In this document: positions 1 through 7,333 of the stretch, in pieces
How the letters are laid out: the number at the start of each line of letters is the position of its first letter
Numbering within the stretch: the stretch's first letter is position 1
Assembly: GCA_945864585.1 (NCBI GenBank)
Contig: CAMBCF010000047.1
Coordinates: forward strand, 1 to 36,872
DNA: 36,872 nucleotides
Direction of reading: 5' to 3'
Source of the DNA: Bordetella parapertussis
GTDB taxonomy: Bacteria > Pseudomonadota > Gammaproteobacteria > Burkholderiales > SG8-41
Program-made: the position numbers and the translations under genes
The notes under the pieces: generated by a model
What the model was told of the DNA's origin: nothing
Seen by the model: the letters and a program-made list of their open reading frames with translations, nothing else
Database searches by the model: none

Positions 1-87
1 ATATGCATGACCCTGGATTCAAATCGGATGCGGCGCGCTGTTGCGGTGCACAATACAGGGTATGCGCACCAAGGACGCACGGAACCC

Positions 88-672
88 TCAGCCCAGAAGC
101 TTGGCGTAGGTAATCACTTGTTCCGAGACCGCGCCCAGCGGCGCGCTGCGATCCATCGCAAGCTTGCGCAGCATGCGATAGGCCTCTTCCTCGGACAATT
201 TCTTTTCCTTCATCAGGATACCCTTGGCGCGATCGATCAGTTTGCGCTCGGAGAGCTTGCCTTTGGTCTGTGCGAGCTCGGCCCGCACCAGCTGCAGCGC
301 CTCGAAGCGCGCGCGCGCGGCCTCGATAATCGGCGCGACGCGCTCCGCTGCAAAACCATCAACCCCATCTACCATATAGGCGCTGACCCCCGCGCGCACC
401 ACATCACGTATGGAAACACGCCGGGCATCGCAAGTGAACATGACGATGGGGCGCGGGCAGCCTGCGGCGATCATGCACAAAGCCTCCAGCGTGTCTTGGC
501 CGAGTGAATCCGCGCTTACGATGATGGTGTCGGGATCATGCCGCCGGACGTCGTTATACAGCGTTCGCGAATCAGAGACTTCCGCTACGATGTCATGACC
601 CAACCCTTGCAGAGCGTGGCGCACACTAAGCGAACGCTCCGGGGATTCGTCAACCAGCACAATACGTAGCAT
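88..672 (-). CDS. nasT: NasT-like ANTAR-domain response regulator
   Basis: 194 residues. An N-terminal receiver-like domain (about 1-120) is followed by a linker helix and a C-terminal ANTAR domain (about 128-190) with the typical RKLIDRAKGILM segment. ANTAR proteins bind paired hairpins in leader RNA and prevent transcription termination. NasT does this for nitrate and nitrite assimilation genes and is held inactive by the nitrate sensor NasS. At the usual phosphoacceptor position I read Ser (segment IIVSADS), so control by phosphorylation looks unlikely; this is my own alignment by eye. It lies 84 bp downstream of the nitrate reductase genes on the same strand, so it is probably the last gene of the operon. 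No NasS gene is visible. The family call is firm; the NasT name rests on family and context. Confidence 0.85.
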   Translation of the reverse strand: MLRIVLVDESPERSLSVRHALQGLGHDIVAEVSDSRTLYNDVRRHDPDTIIVSADSLGQDTLEALCMIAAGCPRPIVMFTCDARRVSIRDVVRAGVSAYMVDGVDGFAAERVAPIIEAARARFEALQLVRAELAQTKGKLSERKLIDRAKGILMKEKKLSEEEAYRMLRKLAMDRSAPLGAVSEQVITYAKLLG

Positions 673-756
673 GATGCTGCATACTCACAAAATATGTGCC
701 GGTGCGGGGACAGCAAATCCGTGAATACCGTGCGTTAACCTTAGTGATTAAATTTC

Positions 757-2718
757 TCAGTGGACATTCGGCAACACGCCCACCTGCGGCATCTTCGCCA
801 GCCCTGTGGCCCGCGCATGCTCCTCAAAACCCTTGTTGCGCCAGAAGAAGGCGCCCGGCATGGTGGTGGGAATGACCAGCACGTAGAACAGTGCGCGTCC
901 AACAGCGGCGGTTGCAATTACCAGCCCTGCCACTAACAGCCACGCCGTTGCGCCGGCGATGCCATCGAGCGGTGTCATGCCAAGCGCAATCAGCGCGACG
1001 ATGCTGATGGCGATGCCGCTATTGCGCAGCAGGTAGGTGTTGCCGAACGTGGTGCGTTGTTCGAGGTGCGATGCCGCCGCCTCGCCGCCGCGCTTTTCAA
1101 GATCGCGCGCGTGCAGCGCCAATCCCACCGCCTCGATCACCAGTCCCAGCAACATCGGCCACACCAGCACCGACACCAGGCCGGAAAACGCCTGGCCTTG
1201 CGCCGCCAGCACCACCGCGTAAACCACGCCCACCGCCAACGCGCCCAAGGTCAGCATCGAACCATAGAACGTGGTGAGCACTTGCCAGTGATCCCAGAAC
1301 GGGCGCGCCCTGATGCGGTAAATACGGTTCATCGCGTAGATCGCCAGCGGCCCCGACACCGCCGCCAGCCACCCTGAAAAGGCTTGCAGTGTGCCGATCC
1401 AGCTCTGCGGCAACAGCCACGAGAACAGGCCCGGCATGGCAGATAACAACGCGTACAGACCCAGCGCATTAAAGAACACCGCGATGCCGGCGACTTCACG
1501 GCTCACCGGCGAGTGGCGCAGATTATTAAACGCGCGATAGAAACGATGCGGCTTGCCCAGGTGCGCGGTGGAAATCGCGAGCGCCACGGTTTCCAGCGCG
1601 AGCAACACGAACAGCAGCGACGCATGAATCACCGGGTGCGCTTCCATCGACAATGCGTTCAGGCCCAACATCGGACCCAGAAACAACGTGAGAAAAGCGC
1701 CGATTACGCCCTGCGATACCAGCGTGAAAAACACCAGCGGATTTTCGCGCGAACTCAGCTTCTGAAAATTCCATTCGCGCAGCAACAGCTTCTCCGCCAC
1801 CTGTGGCTGGTAACTGGCATTGCCGGCCTCCTGTTTTTTGACATAAACCAGCGGCATGCTGTCGGTGCGGAACATCTCGCGCGGCAACTCGCGCGTTTGC
1901 TGAAAGCGGATGTTCGGGTGCGTGATTTGCGGATCGGGAAAGCCGGGTATCGCAAGCTTGGCCTGCAGGCGGTTTTCGGGCGTGGTTTCGATAACGCCGA
2001 AGTCCAGCGCACCCGCCAGGCACGCCGCGGCACACGCGGGCTTCAATCCCACTTCGAGCCGGTCGACGCACATATTGCACTTGGATACTTCGCCCTTGAT
2101 CGGATCAAGTTGCGGCGCGTTATACGGACACACCCAGGTGCAATAGCCGCAGCCAAAGCAGATGTCCGGATCCTGCAGCACCGCGCCGTATTCGGCGTAT
2201 TTGGTGTAGGCGCGCGTCGGACAGCCTTTCAGGCATACCGGATCGTCGCAGTGGTTGCACGCCATCGAAATGTTGACGCGGCGAAAGTCGGGATAACTGC
2301 CGCCCTCGACATAGCCCACCGAGCGGAAGCTGATGTGCGCCGGCAGATCGTTTTTTTCACTGCACGCCGCTTCGCAGGCATGACAGCCGATGCAGTTGTC
2401 GGCGCTGAAGTGAAAACCGTGCTGCTTGTAGCGGTCGAGGTTGGTGCTGACCGCGGCGCTGCCGTTGATGTTCAGGCTTTTGCCGGCGAGCGGGCTGTTG
2501 TCGTCGGCTAGGCGGATGGTTTTGCCGTGCTGATTGACTGTGGCGTTGCTTGACGTTTGCGGTTGCAGCAAGGCATACGCCGGCTCGTTGTCGCGCCGCT
2601 TGAAGGCGGGTGCTGCGCCCTCGCAGCCGCTGCCGCTGCCACAGCCCCCCTTGCCGGTGTCGGCGGGGGACGGCGCAATAAAGGCCAGTCCGTCTTTGTC
2701 TACGCCCACGTTAAGCAT
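757..2718 (-). CDS. Fused 4Fe-4S ferredoxin / DmsC-like membrane anchor subunit of nitrate reductase
   Basis: 653 residues. The start at 2718 is chosen because GAAGGAG lies just upstream and the start falls 10 bp after the stop of the catalytic gene. Residues 109-233 hold four cysteine groups (CIGCHACEAAC at 109, CNHCDDPVC at 154, CFGCGYCTWVC at 187, and CNMC at 214 with two later Cys), the pattern of DmsB-like electron-transfer subunits with four [4Fe-4S] clusters. From about residue 345 to the end there are roughly eight hydrophobic helices resembling DmsC/NrfD-type quinol-oxidising anchors. The protein therefore joins two subunits that are usually separate. An extra N-terminal stretch of about 100 residues has a Cys pair (C26, C32) in a Gly/Ser-rich segment. 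It probably passes electrons from membrane quinol to the catalytic subunit. The electron donor is inferred; the fusion is seen directly. Confidence 0.88.
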   Translation of the reverse strand: MLNVGVDKDGLAFIAPSPADTGKGGCGSGSGCEGAAPAFKRRDNEPAYALLQPQTSSNATVNQHGKTIRLADDNSPLAGKSLNINGSAAVSTNLDRYKQHGFHFSADNCIGCHACEAACSEKNDLPAHISFRSVGYVEGGSYPDFRRVNISMACNHCDDPVCLKGCPTRAYTKYAEYGAVLQDPDICFGCGYCTWVCPYNAPQLDPIKGEVSKCNMCVDRLEVGLKPACAAACLAGALDFGVIETTPENRLQAKLAIPGFPDPQITHPNIRFQQTRELPREMFRTDSMPLVYVKKQEAGNASYQPQVAEKLLLREWNFQKLSSRENPLVFFTLVSQGVIGAFLTLFLGPMLGLNALSMEAHPVIHASLLFVLLALETVALAISTAHLGKPHRFYRAFNNLRHSPVSREVAGIAVFFNALGLYALLSAMPGLFSWLLPQSWIGTLQAFSGWLAAVSGPLAIYAMNRIYRIRARPFWDHWQVLTTFYGSMLTLGALAVGVVYAVVLAAQGQAFSGLVSVLVWPMLLGLVIEAVGLALHARDLEKRGGEAAASHLEQRTTFGNTYLLRNSGIAISIVALIALGMTPLDGIAGATAWLLVAGLVIATAAVGRALFYVLVIPTTMPGAFFWRNKGFEEHARATGLAKMPQVGVLPNVH

Positions 2719-2728
2719 GGTTGCTCCT

Positions 2729-4909
2729 TCAGTAACTACGCGCGGCGACGTTAGCCGCGGCCGCCGCCAATTGATCACTCGCCGGTTCGATTTTCACCGC
2801 GCATTGCTTGAACGCGGGCTGGCGCGAATGCGGATCGAGCAGGCCCAGCGTCAGTTGGTTCACGCACTCGTGAAAATGGAACGGGATGAACACCATGTTA
2901 TGCGGCACGCGATGCGTCAGCTGCACCAGCACTACCGCGTAACCGCGCCGCGAAATCAGGCGCGCATAAGTCATGTGGCCGACCCCCAGCTCGCGCGCCG
3001 CGTCCGGGTTCATTTCCATATACGGCGTGGGGCTGAACTTGTTGACGTTGCCGATCTTGCCGGTGCGGGTGCGGGTGTGGAAATGTTCGACCACGCGGCC
3101 GCTGTTGAGCCAGAACGGAAACTGCTTGTCCGGCCGCTCATTGTTATCGACAAACGGCAGCACCAGCAACTTGGCTTTGCCATCCGGGTGCTGGAACACG
3201 CCGTCGGTATACAGGCGCGGCGAGCCGCTTTCGGCGCCTTCCGCGCACGGCCACTGAATGCCGCGTTGCTTCTCGATCCTGTCGTGGGTCAAGCCGGAAT
3301 AGTCGAGCATGCGCCCGCGGGACAGCTCGCGCATCTCCTCGAACACCTCAGCGGAAGTTTCCGGAAAACGCATTTTGCGTCCCTGCTCGAAACGCTTCGC
3401 CATCTGGTTAAATATCCACAAGTCAGCCTTGGAATTGCCGTGCGGTTCCATTACCTTGCGCACCAGATTGACGCGCCGCTCGGTGTTGGTGAACACGCCT
3501 TCCTTTTCGCCCCACAGCGCCGCCGGCAGAAACACATGCGCGTACTTGGTGGTTTCGACATCGGCGTAGGCGTCCTGCACCACCAGAAACTCCAGATTCT
3601 GCAAGGTCTTTTTGATGCGCGGCGCGTTCGGCATCGAGGTCATCGGATTGGTGGCAATCAGCCACAGCGCCTTGATCTGGCCGGTTTCCATGGCGGGAAA
3701 AATGTCGGTCATGAACATGCCGCGCTGCTTCGGAAAAAATTCCGTATCCACGCCCCAGAACTTGCCGATGGTTTCGCGGTCTTTTTCTTTCTCCAGCGCG
3801 CGATAGCCGGGCAGGCCCGAACACGACGACCATTCGCGCGTGCCCATGGCGTTGCACTGGCCGGTGATCGACAGACTGGTGCCGCCCGGCTTGCCGATGT
3901 TGCCGGTAATCAGATTCAGGCTGTTGATCGCCGCCACGCCATCAGAGCCATGCGTGCTCTGGTTGATGCCCATGGTCCAGATCGACATCGCCGCGCCCGC
4001 CTTGGCGTAGAGACGCGCGACGTGGCGGATGGTGTCCTCGTCGATGCCGCAAATCGCGGCGGCGGTAACCGGGTCGTACTGCGCCACGAGTTCAGCGAAC
4101 GCCTCAAAGCCAGTGGTATGCGCCTCGATGTACGCGCGATCGTGCAGATTCTCCTTCAGAATCACGTGCGCCAGACTGTTCAGCAGCGCGAGGTCGGTGC
4201 CGGGCGTGACCGGCAGATGAATGTCGGCCATCTGCGCAAACATGGTGACGCGCGGATCGACCACGATCACCGGAAATTTTCGTTTCTCCAGCGCCATCTT
4301 GAGGCGCCAGTAAATGATCGGGTGCTGCTCGGGCAGATTGGAGCCGAAGGCGAGCAGGCATTCGGTGTGCTCGAAATCCTCATAGCAGCCGGGCGGGCCA
4401 TCGGAGCCGAAAGAGCGCTTGTAGCCGGACACCGCGGACGCCATGCACAGCGTGGTGTTGCCGTCGTAGTTGTTGGTGCCGATCACTCCGCGCGTCAACT
4501 TGCCGAGCGTGTAGAACTCCTCGGTCAGAATCTGCCCGGTGGAAACAATGGCGACGGAATCGCGTCCGTATTTTTCCTGGATGCGCAGGAATTCGGCAGC
4601 GGTGCGATCAAGCGCCGCATCCCACGACACCTCGCCATAGGCGTCGATGATTTTGTCGCGCGCGAGCGGCGTCTTGCCGCGATTGGCCGAGTTGAACAGT
4701 TCGTGCTCGAAGATGCCCTTGATGCACAGCTTGCCCTGATTCACCGGCGCATCGGCGACACCACGCGCGGCCACCGCCTTGCCCTCGGCATTGAGTCCGA
4801 CCTCGATCGAACAACCGGTCGAGCAGTAGCCGCAGGTGGTATATTTCCAATCAACCACCCCTTTATCGGCGATCTTGATCGGGTTCTTGGTGTGGCGCCC
4901 AAAAAGCAT
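2729..4909 (-). CDS. nasA: Molybdopterin nitrate reductase catalytic subunit (NasA/NapA type)
   Basis: 726 residues, member of the molybdopterin oxidoreductase family. Cys26, Cys29, Cys33 and Cys62 form the N-terminal [4Fe-4S] site (CGYCSTGC, then KLCIKG). The segment NTTLCMASAVSGYKRSFGSD places Cys155 as the likely molybdenum ligand, as in NapA and NasA nitrate reductases. ALWLIATNPMTSMPNA also fits this group. The C-terminus ends in the dinucleotide-binding domain. There is no C-terminal BFD [2Fe-2S] extension of the kind some NasA proteins carry, and no Tat signal, so the enzyme should be cytoplasmic. Its partner is the next gene, a ferredoxin/anchor fusion. A sigma-54 promoter upstream supports a role in nitrogen assimilation. 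A different substrate within the family is possible, but the NasT neighbour favours nitrate. Confidence 0.85.
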   Translation of the reverse strand: MLFGRHTKNPIKIADKGVVDWKYTTCGYCSTGCSIEVGLNAEGKAVAARGVADAPVNQGKLCIKGIFEHELFNSANRGKTPLARDKIIDAYGEVSWDAALDRTAAEFLRIQEKYGRDSVAIVSTGQILTEEFYTLGKLTRGVIGTNNYDGNTTLCMASAVSGYKRSFGSDGPPGCYEDFEHTECLLAFGSNLPEQHPIIYWRLKMALEKRKFPVIVVDPRVTMFAQMADIHLPVTPGTDLALLNSLAHVILKENLHDRAYIEAHTTGFEAFAELVAQYDPVTAAAICGIDEDTIRHVARLYAKAGAAMSIWTMGINQSTHGSDGVAAINSLNLITGNIGKPGGTSLSITGQCNAMGTREWSSCSGLPGYRALEKEKDRETIGKFWGVDTEFFPKQRGMFMTDIFPAMETGQIKALWLIATNPMTSMPNAPRIKKTLQNLEFLVVQDAYADVETTKYAHVFLPAALWGEKEGVFTNTERRVNLVRKVMEPHGNSKADLWIFNQMAKRFEQGRKMRFPETSAEVFEEMRELSRGRMLDYSGLTHDRIEKQRGIQWPCAEGAESGSPRLYTDGVFQHPDGKAKLLVLPFVDNNERPDKQFPFWLNSGRVVEHFHTRTRTGKIGNVNKFSPTPYMEMNPDAARELGVGHMTYARLISRRGYAVVLVQLTHRVPHNMVFIPFHFHECVNQLTLGLLDPHSRQPAFKQCAVKIEPASDQLAAAAANVAARSY

Positions 4910-4956
4910 GGCTGATCTTTCTGTTTAGAAGCACAGTTTCTCGATAGCCAGGTTAG

Positions 4957-4972
4957 AGCAACGTCCGTGCCA
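4957..4972 (-). promoter_or_regulatory. Sigma-54 promoter of the nitrate reductase operon
   Basis: Read on the minus strand, the site is TGGCACGGACGTTGCT, which matches the -24/-12 consensus TGGCACG-N4-TTGCW at every defined position. It lies about 48 bp before the nitrate reductase start codon, so the leader would be roughly 35-40 nt. Sigma-54 promoters need an activator such as NtrC, which fits nitrogen-limited expression. Confidence 0.8.
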
Positions 4973-4980
4973 TATACTTT

Positions 4981-4998
4981 TATTGTTTAAAAACAATA
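4981..4998. promoter_or_regulatory. AT-rich palindrome upstream of the nitrate reductase promoter
   Basis: TATTGTTTAAAAACAATA is an 8+8 bp perfect inverted repeat with a 2-bp centre. It lies 8 bp upstream of the sigma-54 -24 element. It could be a regulator site, a bend between enhancer and promoter, or part of the promoter for the divergent gene. One copy of the recurring AT-rich motif overlaps its right half. Confidence 0.4.
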
Positions 4999-5005
4999 GT
5001 TTAAC
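4989..5005 (+). repeat. AT-rich motif copy (variant)
   Basis: AAAAACAATAGTTTAAC lies between the divergent nitrate reductase operon and the DUF192 gene. It lacks one base of the motif core, and a TTACATG follows directly. Confidence 0.45.
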
Positions 5006-5024
5006 TTACATGTTCGGCTGCATA

Positions 5025-5041
5025 TGCTCGCTTTTGGTGCA
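5025..5041. promoter_or_regulatory. Possible NtrC-like enhancer site
   Basis: TGCTCGCTTTTGGTGCA resembles the NtrC dyad TGCACC-N5-GGTGCA. The right half matches fully and the left half matches 4 of 6. Its centre is about 62 bp upstream of the -24 element of the sigma-54 promoter, a usable enhancer position. Binding is inferred only from sequence. Confidence 0.4.
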
Positions 5042-5167
5042 TAGCAACATACAGCGGAGTGTTGTTGGTGCGCGTGGTATTGAAGACGTTGTTAGCAGCA
5101 CCCGGACCGCACCAATGTGGCGTGTTAAGGTCAACGCCGCTGCATTACACCGCGTTCATCACTGAGC

Positions 5168-5635
5168 ATGAAAAAATCCCACGCCCTGATGTTTTTGCGC
5201 CCGCTACTGGTGTTGATGCTCGCTGCCGCTGCGCTTGCCGTCACAACCGCGCGCGCGCAAATGCCGGAAATCACGCTAACCATTGCCGGCCACAAGCTCA
5301 CCGCCGAAGTCGCCGCCACCGACCCGGAGCGCATGCAGGGTCTGATGCACCGGCGCATGATGCCGGAGCATCGCGGCATGCTGTTTGTATTCACCAGCGT
5401 GTCGCGCCACGCGATGTGGATGGAAAACACTTTCATTCCGCTGTCGGTCGCGTTTATCGACAGCGATGGCATCATCACCAACATCGAAGACATGAAGCCG
5501 CATACGCGCGACACCCATCCCGCGGTAAAACCCGTGCGTTATGCGCTGGAGATGAATCTGGGCTGGTTCGCCAAGCGCGGCATCAAGCCCGGCGCGAAGA
5601 TTGAAGGGCTGGAGAAGGCGCCCTCTCCCAGGTGA
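5168..5635 (+). CDS. Exported DUF192 family protein
   Basis: 155 residues. A signal peptide (about 1-31: basic start, Leu/Ala-rich core, ARAQ end) precedes a DUF192 domain. Characteristic segments are ERMQGLMHRRMMPEHRGMLF, the MWMENTFIPLSVAFID stretch, and the closing ALEMNLGWFAKRGIKPGAKI. DUF192 proteins are small conserved proteins of unknown role, often periplasmic. The gene diverges from the nitrate reductase operon and is followed by a fold-back repeat and a bidirectional terminator, so it is probably transcribed alone. No strong ribosome-binding site is visible before the ATG. No biochemical function can be given. Confidence 0.85.
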   Translation: MKKSHALMFLRPLLVLMLAAAALAVTTARAQMPEITLTIAGHKLTAEVAATDPERMQGLMHRRMMPEHRGMLFVFTSVSRHAMWMENTFIPLSVAFIDSDGIITNIEDMKPHTRDTHPAVKPVRYALEMNLGWFAKRGIKPGAKIEGLEKAPSPR

Positions 5636-5707
5636 GGCGTGAGGCGTTAGGGGTGAGGCGTAACCCCACTCCGCTGCTTCCCCGCTCCTCACGCCTAACG
5701 CCTTACG
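5632..5707. repeat. Heptamer-rich fold-back repeat (GTGAGGC type)
   Basis: The left arm has near-tandem units of the form GTGAGGC/GTTAGGG. The right arm (about 5685-5707) has the complementary CTCACGCCTAACGCCTTACG. Together they can fold into a long imperfect hairpin. The stop codon of the DUF192 gene lies inside the left arm. It resembles the repeat at 7205-7322 in layout but not in unit sequence. Confidence 0.6.
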
Positions 5708-5739
5708 AAAAAAAAACCCGGCAAAGCCGGGTTTTTTTT
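5708..5739. terminator. Bidirectional rho-independent terminator
   Basis: A CCCGGC/GCCGGG stem with an AAA loop (5717-5731) is flanked by a run of A on the left and eight T on the right. It can end transcription of the plus-strand DUF192 gene and of the convergent PuuD-like gene. Confidence 0.88.
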
Positions 5740-5763
5740 AACCTATCGCGCCGCAGGCGCCAT

Positions 5764-6348
5764 TCACAGGCCGCCATTCTGCTGCGCCACCATGCAAAAC
5801 AGCATGGGAATCGACAGCATGGTATTGATGCGTGAAGTCATGCCCGCGAGCTTGGCGGCGGCGGCTTTTTCTTCAGCCGTAGCGGTTGCTATGCCCAGCA
5901 CCTTTTTCTGATTCGGCCAGATGATAAACCAGACATTGAACGCCATCACCAGCGCGATCCACATGCCGATGCCGATGGCGGTAAAGGGTTTTCCCAACAT
6001 CAGTGCCTGCATGATGTAGTTGCTCATGCCTGCCAATAGCAGACCGGTAACCACCGTCGCCAGTGCGGCCCATCGGAACCAGAACAACACCGCCGGCGCG
6101 ATCACTTTACCGATGGCAGGCTTGTGCTCGTCGGGAATTTTCGGCATCGACGGCGTTTGCACAAAATTCAAATACCACAGCAAGCCGATCCACATCACAC
6201 CCGTCATCACGTGCAGCCAACGCATGACAAACGTCCACCACGCATACTCACCAAATTTGTCAGCGCCGCCGACCAGAAAAATTAGGGCGATCAGAATTAC
6301 GACGCCCGCGATAAGGGTCTTCCCCAAAGACGAAAAAAACGCAGCCAT
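5764..6348 (-). CDS. PuuD-like (urate oxidase N-terminal, DUF989) membrane protein
   Basis: 194 residues. The start at 6348 is preceded by AAGGAG; longer in-frame starts have no such site. About five hydrophobic helices are visible. Segments WLHVMTGVMWIGLLWYLNFV, PAIGKVIAPAVLFWFRWAA and FNVWFIIWPNQKKVLGI match the membrane part of urate hydroxylase PuuD. In PuuD this part is normally fused to a C-terminal cytochrome c domain; here no CXXCH exists and the protein ends after the membrane part. Conserved His residues (in WLHVMTG) are kept. No purine-degradation genes are nearby, so a urate role is uncertain and a general redox or haem-membrane role is possible. A bidirectional terminator follows. 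Confidence 0.75.
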   Translation of the reverse strand: MAAFFSSLGKTLIAGVVILIALIFLVGGADKFGEYAWWTFVMRWLHVMTGVMWIGLLWYLNFVQTPSMPKIPDEHKPAIGKVIAPAVLFWFRWAALATVVTGLLLAGMSNYIMQALMLGKPFTAIGIGMWIALVMAFNVWFIIWPNQKKVLGIATATAEEKAAAAKLAGMTSRINTMLSIPMLFCMVAQQNGGL

Positions 6349-6453
6349 GGTTTTGCTCCTTGCGTGAATTATGTTGTTTCGTACGCGAGTGATTCTAGCA
6401 CAGGCACGTGGCGTGTCAGCACGGGAAACCCTCTGGGCGAAATGCACCTGTCT

Positions 6454-6471
6454 GACGTAACTAATTGAATT
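6454..6471 (-). repeat. AT-rich motif copy
   Basis: On the minus strand this reads AATTCAATTAGTTACGTC. It lies in the gap between the divergent PuuD-like gene and the broken hydrolase gene. Confidence 0.5.
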
Positions 6472-6560
6472 TAAATTATTTATTTTCGACACCCACTACC
6501 TCCGTCATGCGCCGGCACAGCAATCGCGATATATTCTTTCCCATGACCACGGGAGGGTTT

Positions 6561-7218
6561 ATGAAGCTTCTGCATCACACACTGAAATTTTTCTGCATCG
6601 TTGCGCTAGCCTTGAGCGCATTACCAGTGGCGGCGCAAATCTGGGGACCGCGCACGCTGGATGAACTCAAGGCGGAAACACAGCGCCGCGCCGACCGCAA
6701 TTTGCCACCGATCGCAGGCATCAAGCCCGAAGACGCGCGCGCGGCCATCGCGCGTATAGACAGCCTGGAGCGCGAAGTATGGGCCGCCGCGTGGATCAGC
6801 AACGGCGAGCGTTACATGGCGCAGGCGCGCTCGCTCGAAAGCACTTCACCGCGGGAAGCGCGCGATGCCTATTACCATGCGTGGCACAACTTCAGCACCG
6901 GACGATGGCCGTCGGAAAAACTCTCTCCTGGCAAACAACAGGCCTATGAACGCGCGCTCGCCGCGTTCCAGAGCTACGGCAAACTGCTCGATCCGCCGAT
7001 AGAAACCGTACACTTTGCGTTTGAAGGCAAGCAAGTAAGCGCTTATCTGCGAACAGCCGATCGCCGACTTGTACCTGCTGATGAAAAATGGCGACCCGAA
7101 AGATGTGTGGGTCAACCCCGCAGGTGGACACATGGGCCGCTCGCAAGATTGGTCCAGCCGTGACATTTTCACGCTTGTGGTGCTGCCGTGGATAGTGCGT
7201 AGGCTCAGTGATGAGTGA
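6561..7218 (+). pseudogene. Internally deleted secreted alpha/beta hydrolase (FrsA-like)
   Basis: The start at 6561 is preceded by GGGAGGG and gives a signal peptide (MKLLHHTLKFFCIVALALSA..., end near AAQ). The frame stays intact through the helical N-terminal region to EGKQVSAYLR (about 7050). Coding then shifts one base: the new frame reads EQPIADLYLLMKNGDPKDVW, then NPAGGHMGRSQDW, and ends LPWIVRRLSDE at 7218. This second part resembles the hydrolase C-terminus with the catalytic His (GGH). The core between the two parts, with the nucleophile elbow and acid residue, is missing, so roughly 200 codons appear deleted. The original frame runs on as nonsense to 7163. The protein cannot be an active hydrolase. 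The stop falls at the edge of a repeat. Confidence 0.72.
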
Positions 7219-7322
7219 TGGGAGTTGAGTGTTGAGTGTTGAGTGTTGAGTTTAAATAGTCTGCGCGCGCCTGGTGCGCGCAAAGATTAATTCAACACTA
7301 AGCACTCAAAACTCTACACTCG
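7205..7322. repeat. GTTGAGT heptamer array in a fold-back element
   Basis: Four exact tandem copies of GTTGAGT (7224-7251) are followed by a GC-rich hairpin (TGCGCGC at 7262 with GCGCGCA at 7276). A right arm (about 7287-7322) carries degenerate complements of the heptamer (AACACTAAGCACTCAAAACT). The whole block can fold back on itself. It sits between the broken hydrolase and the convergent pcm gene. Confidence 0.65.
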
Positions 7323-7333
7323 CTCGCAAAGCG

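Noticed and set aside
7-507. A plus-strand open frame of 166 codons
   Set aside because: It is antisense to the NasT-like gene and has no recognisable content. The first 87 bases show no supported feature.
2534-4915. A 793-codon open frame on the plus strand
   Set aside because: It lies fully antisense to the nitrate reductase gene, has no family pattern, and is rich in Arg, His and Ala, as expected of a shadow in GC-rich coding DNA.
7205-7322. Possible CRISPR array
   Set aside because: The repeats are contiguous 7-mers without spacers, and there are no cas genes.
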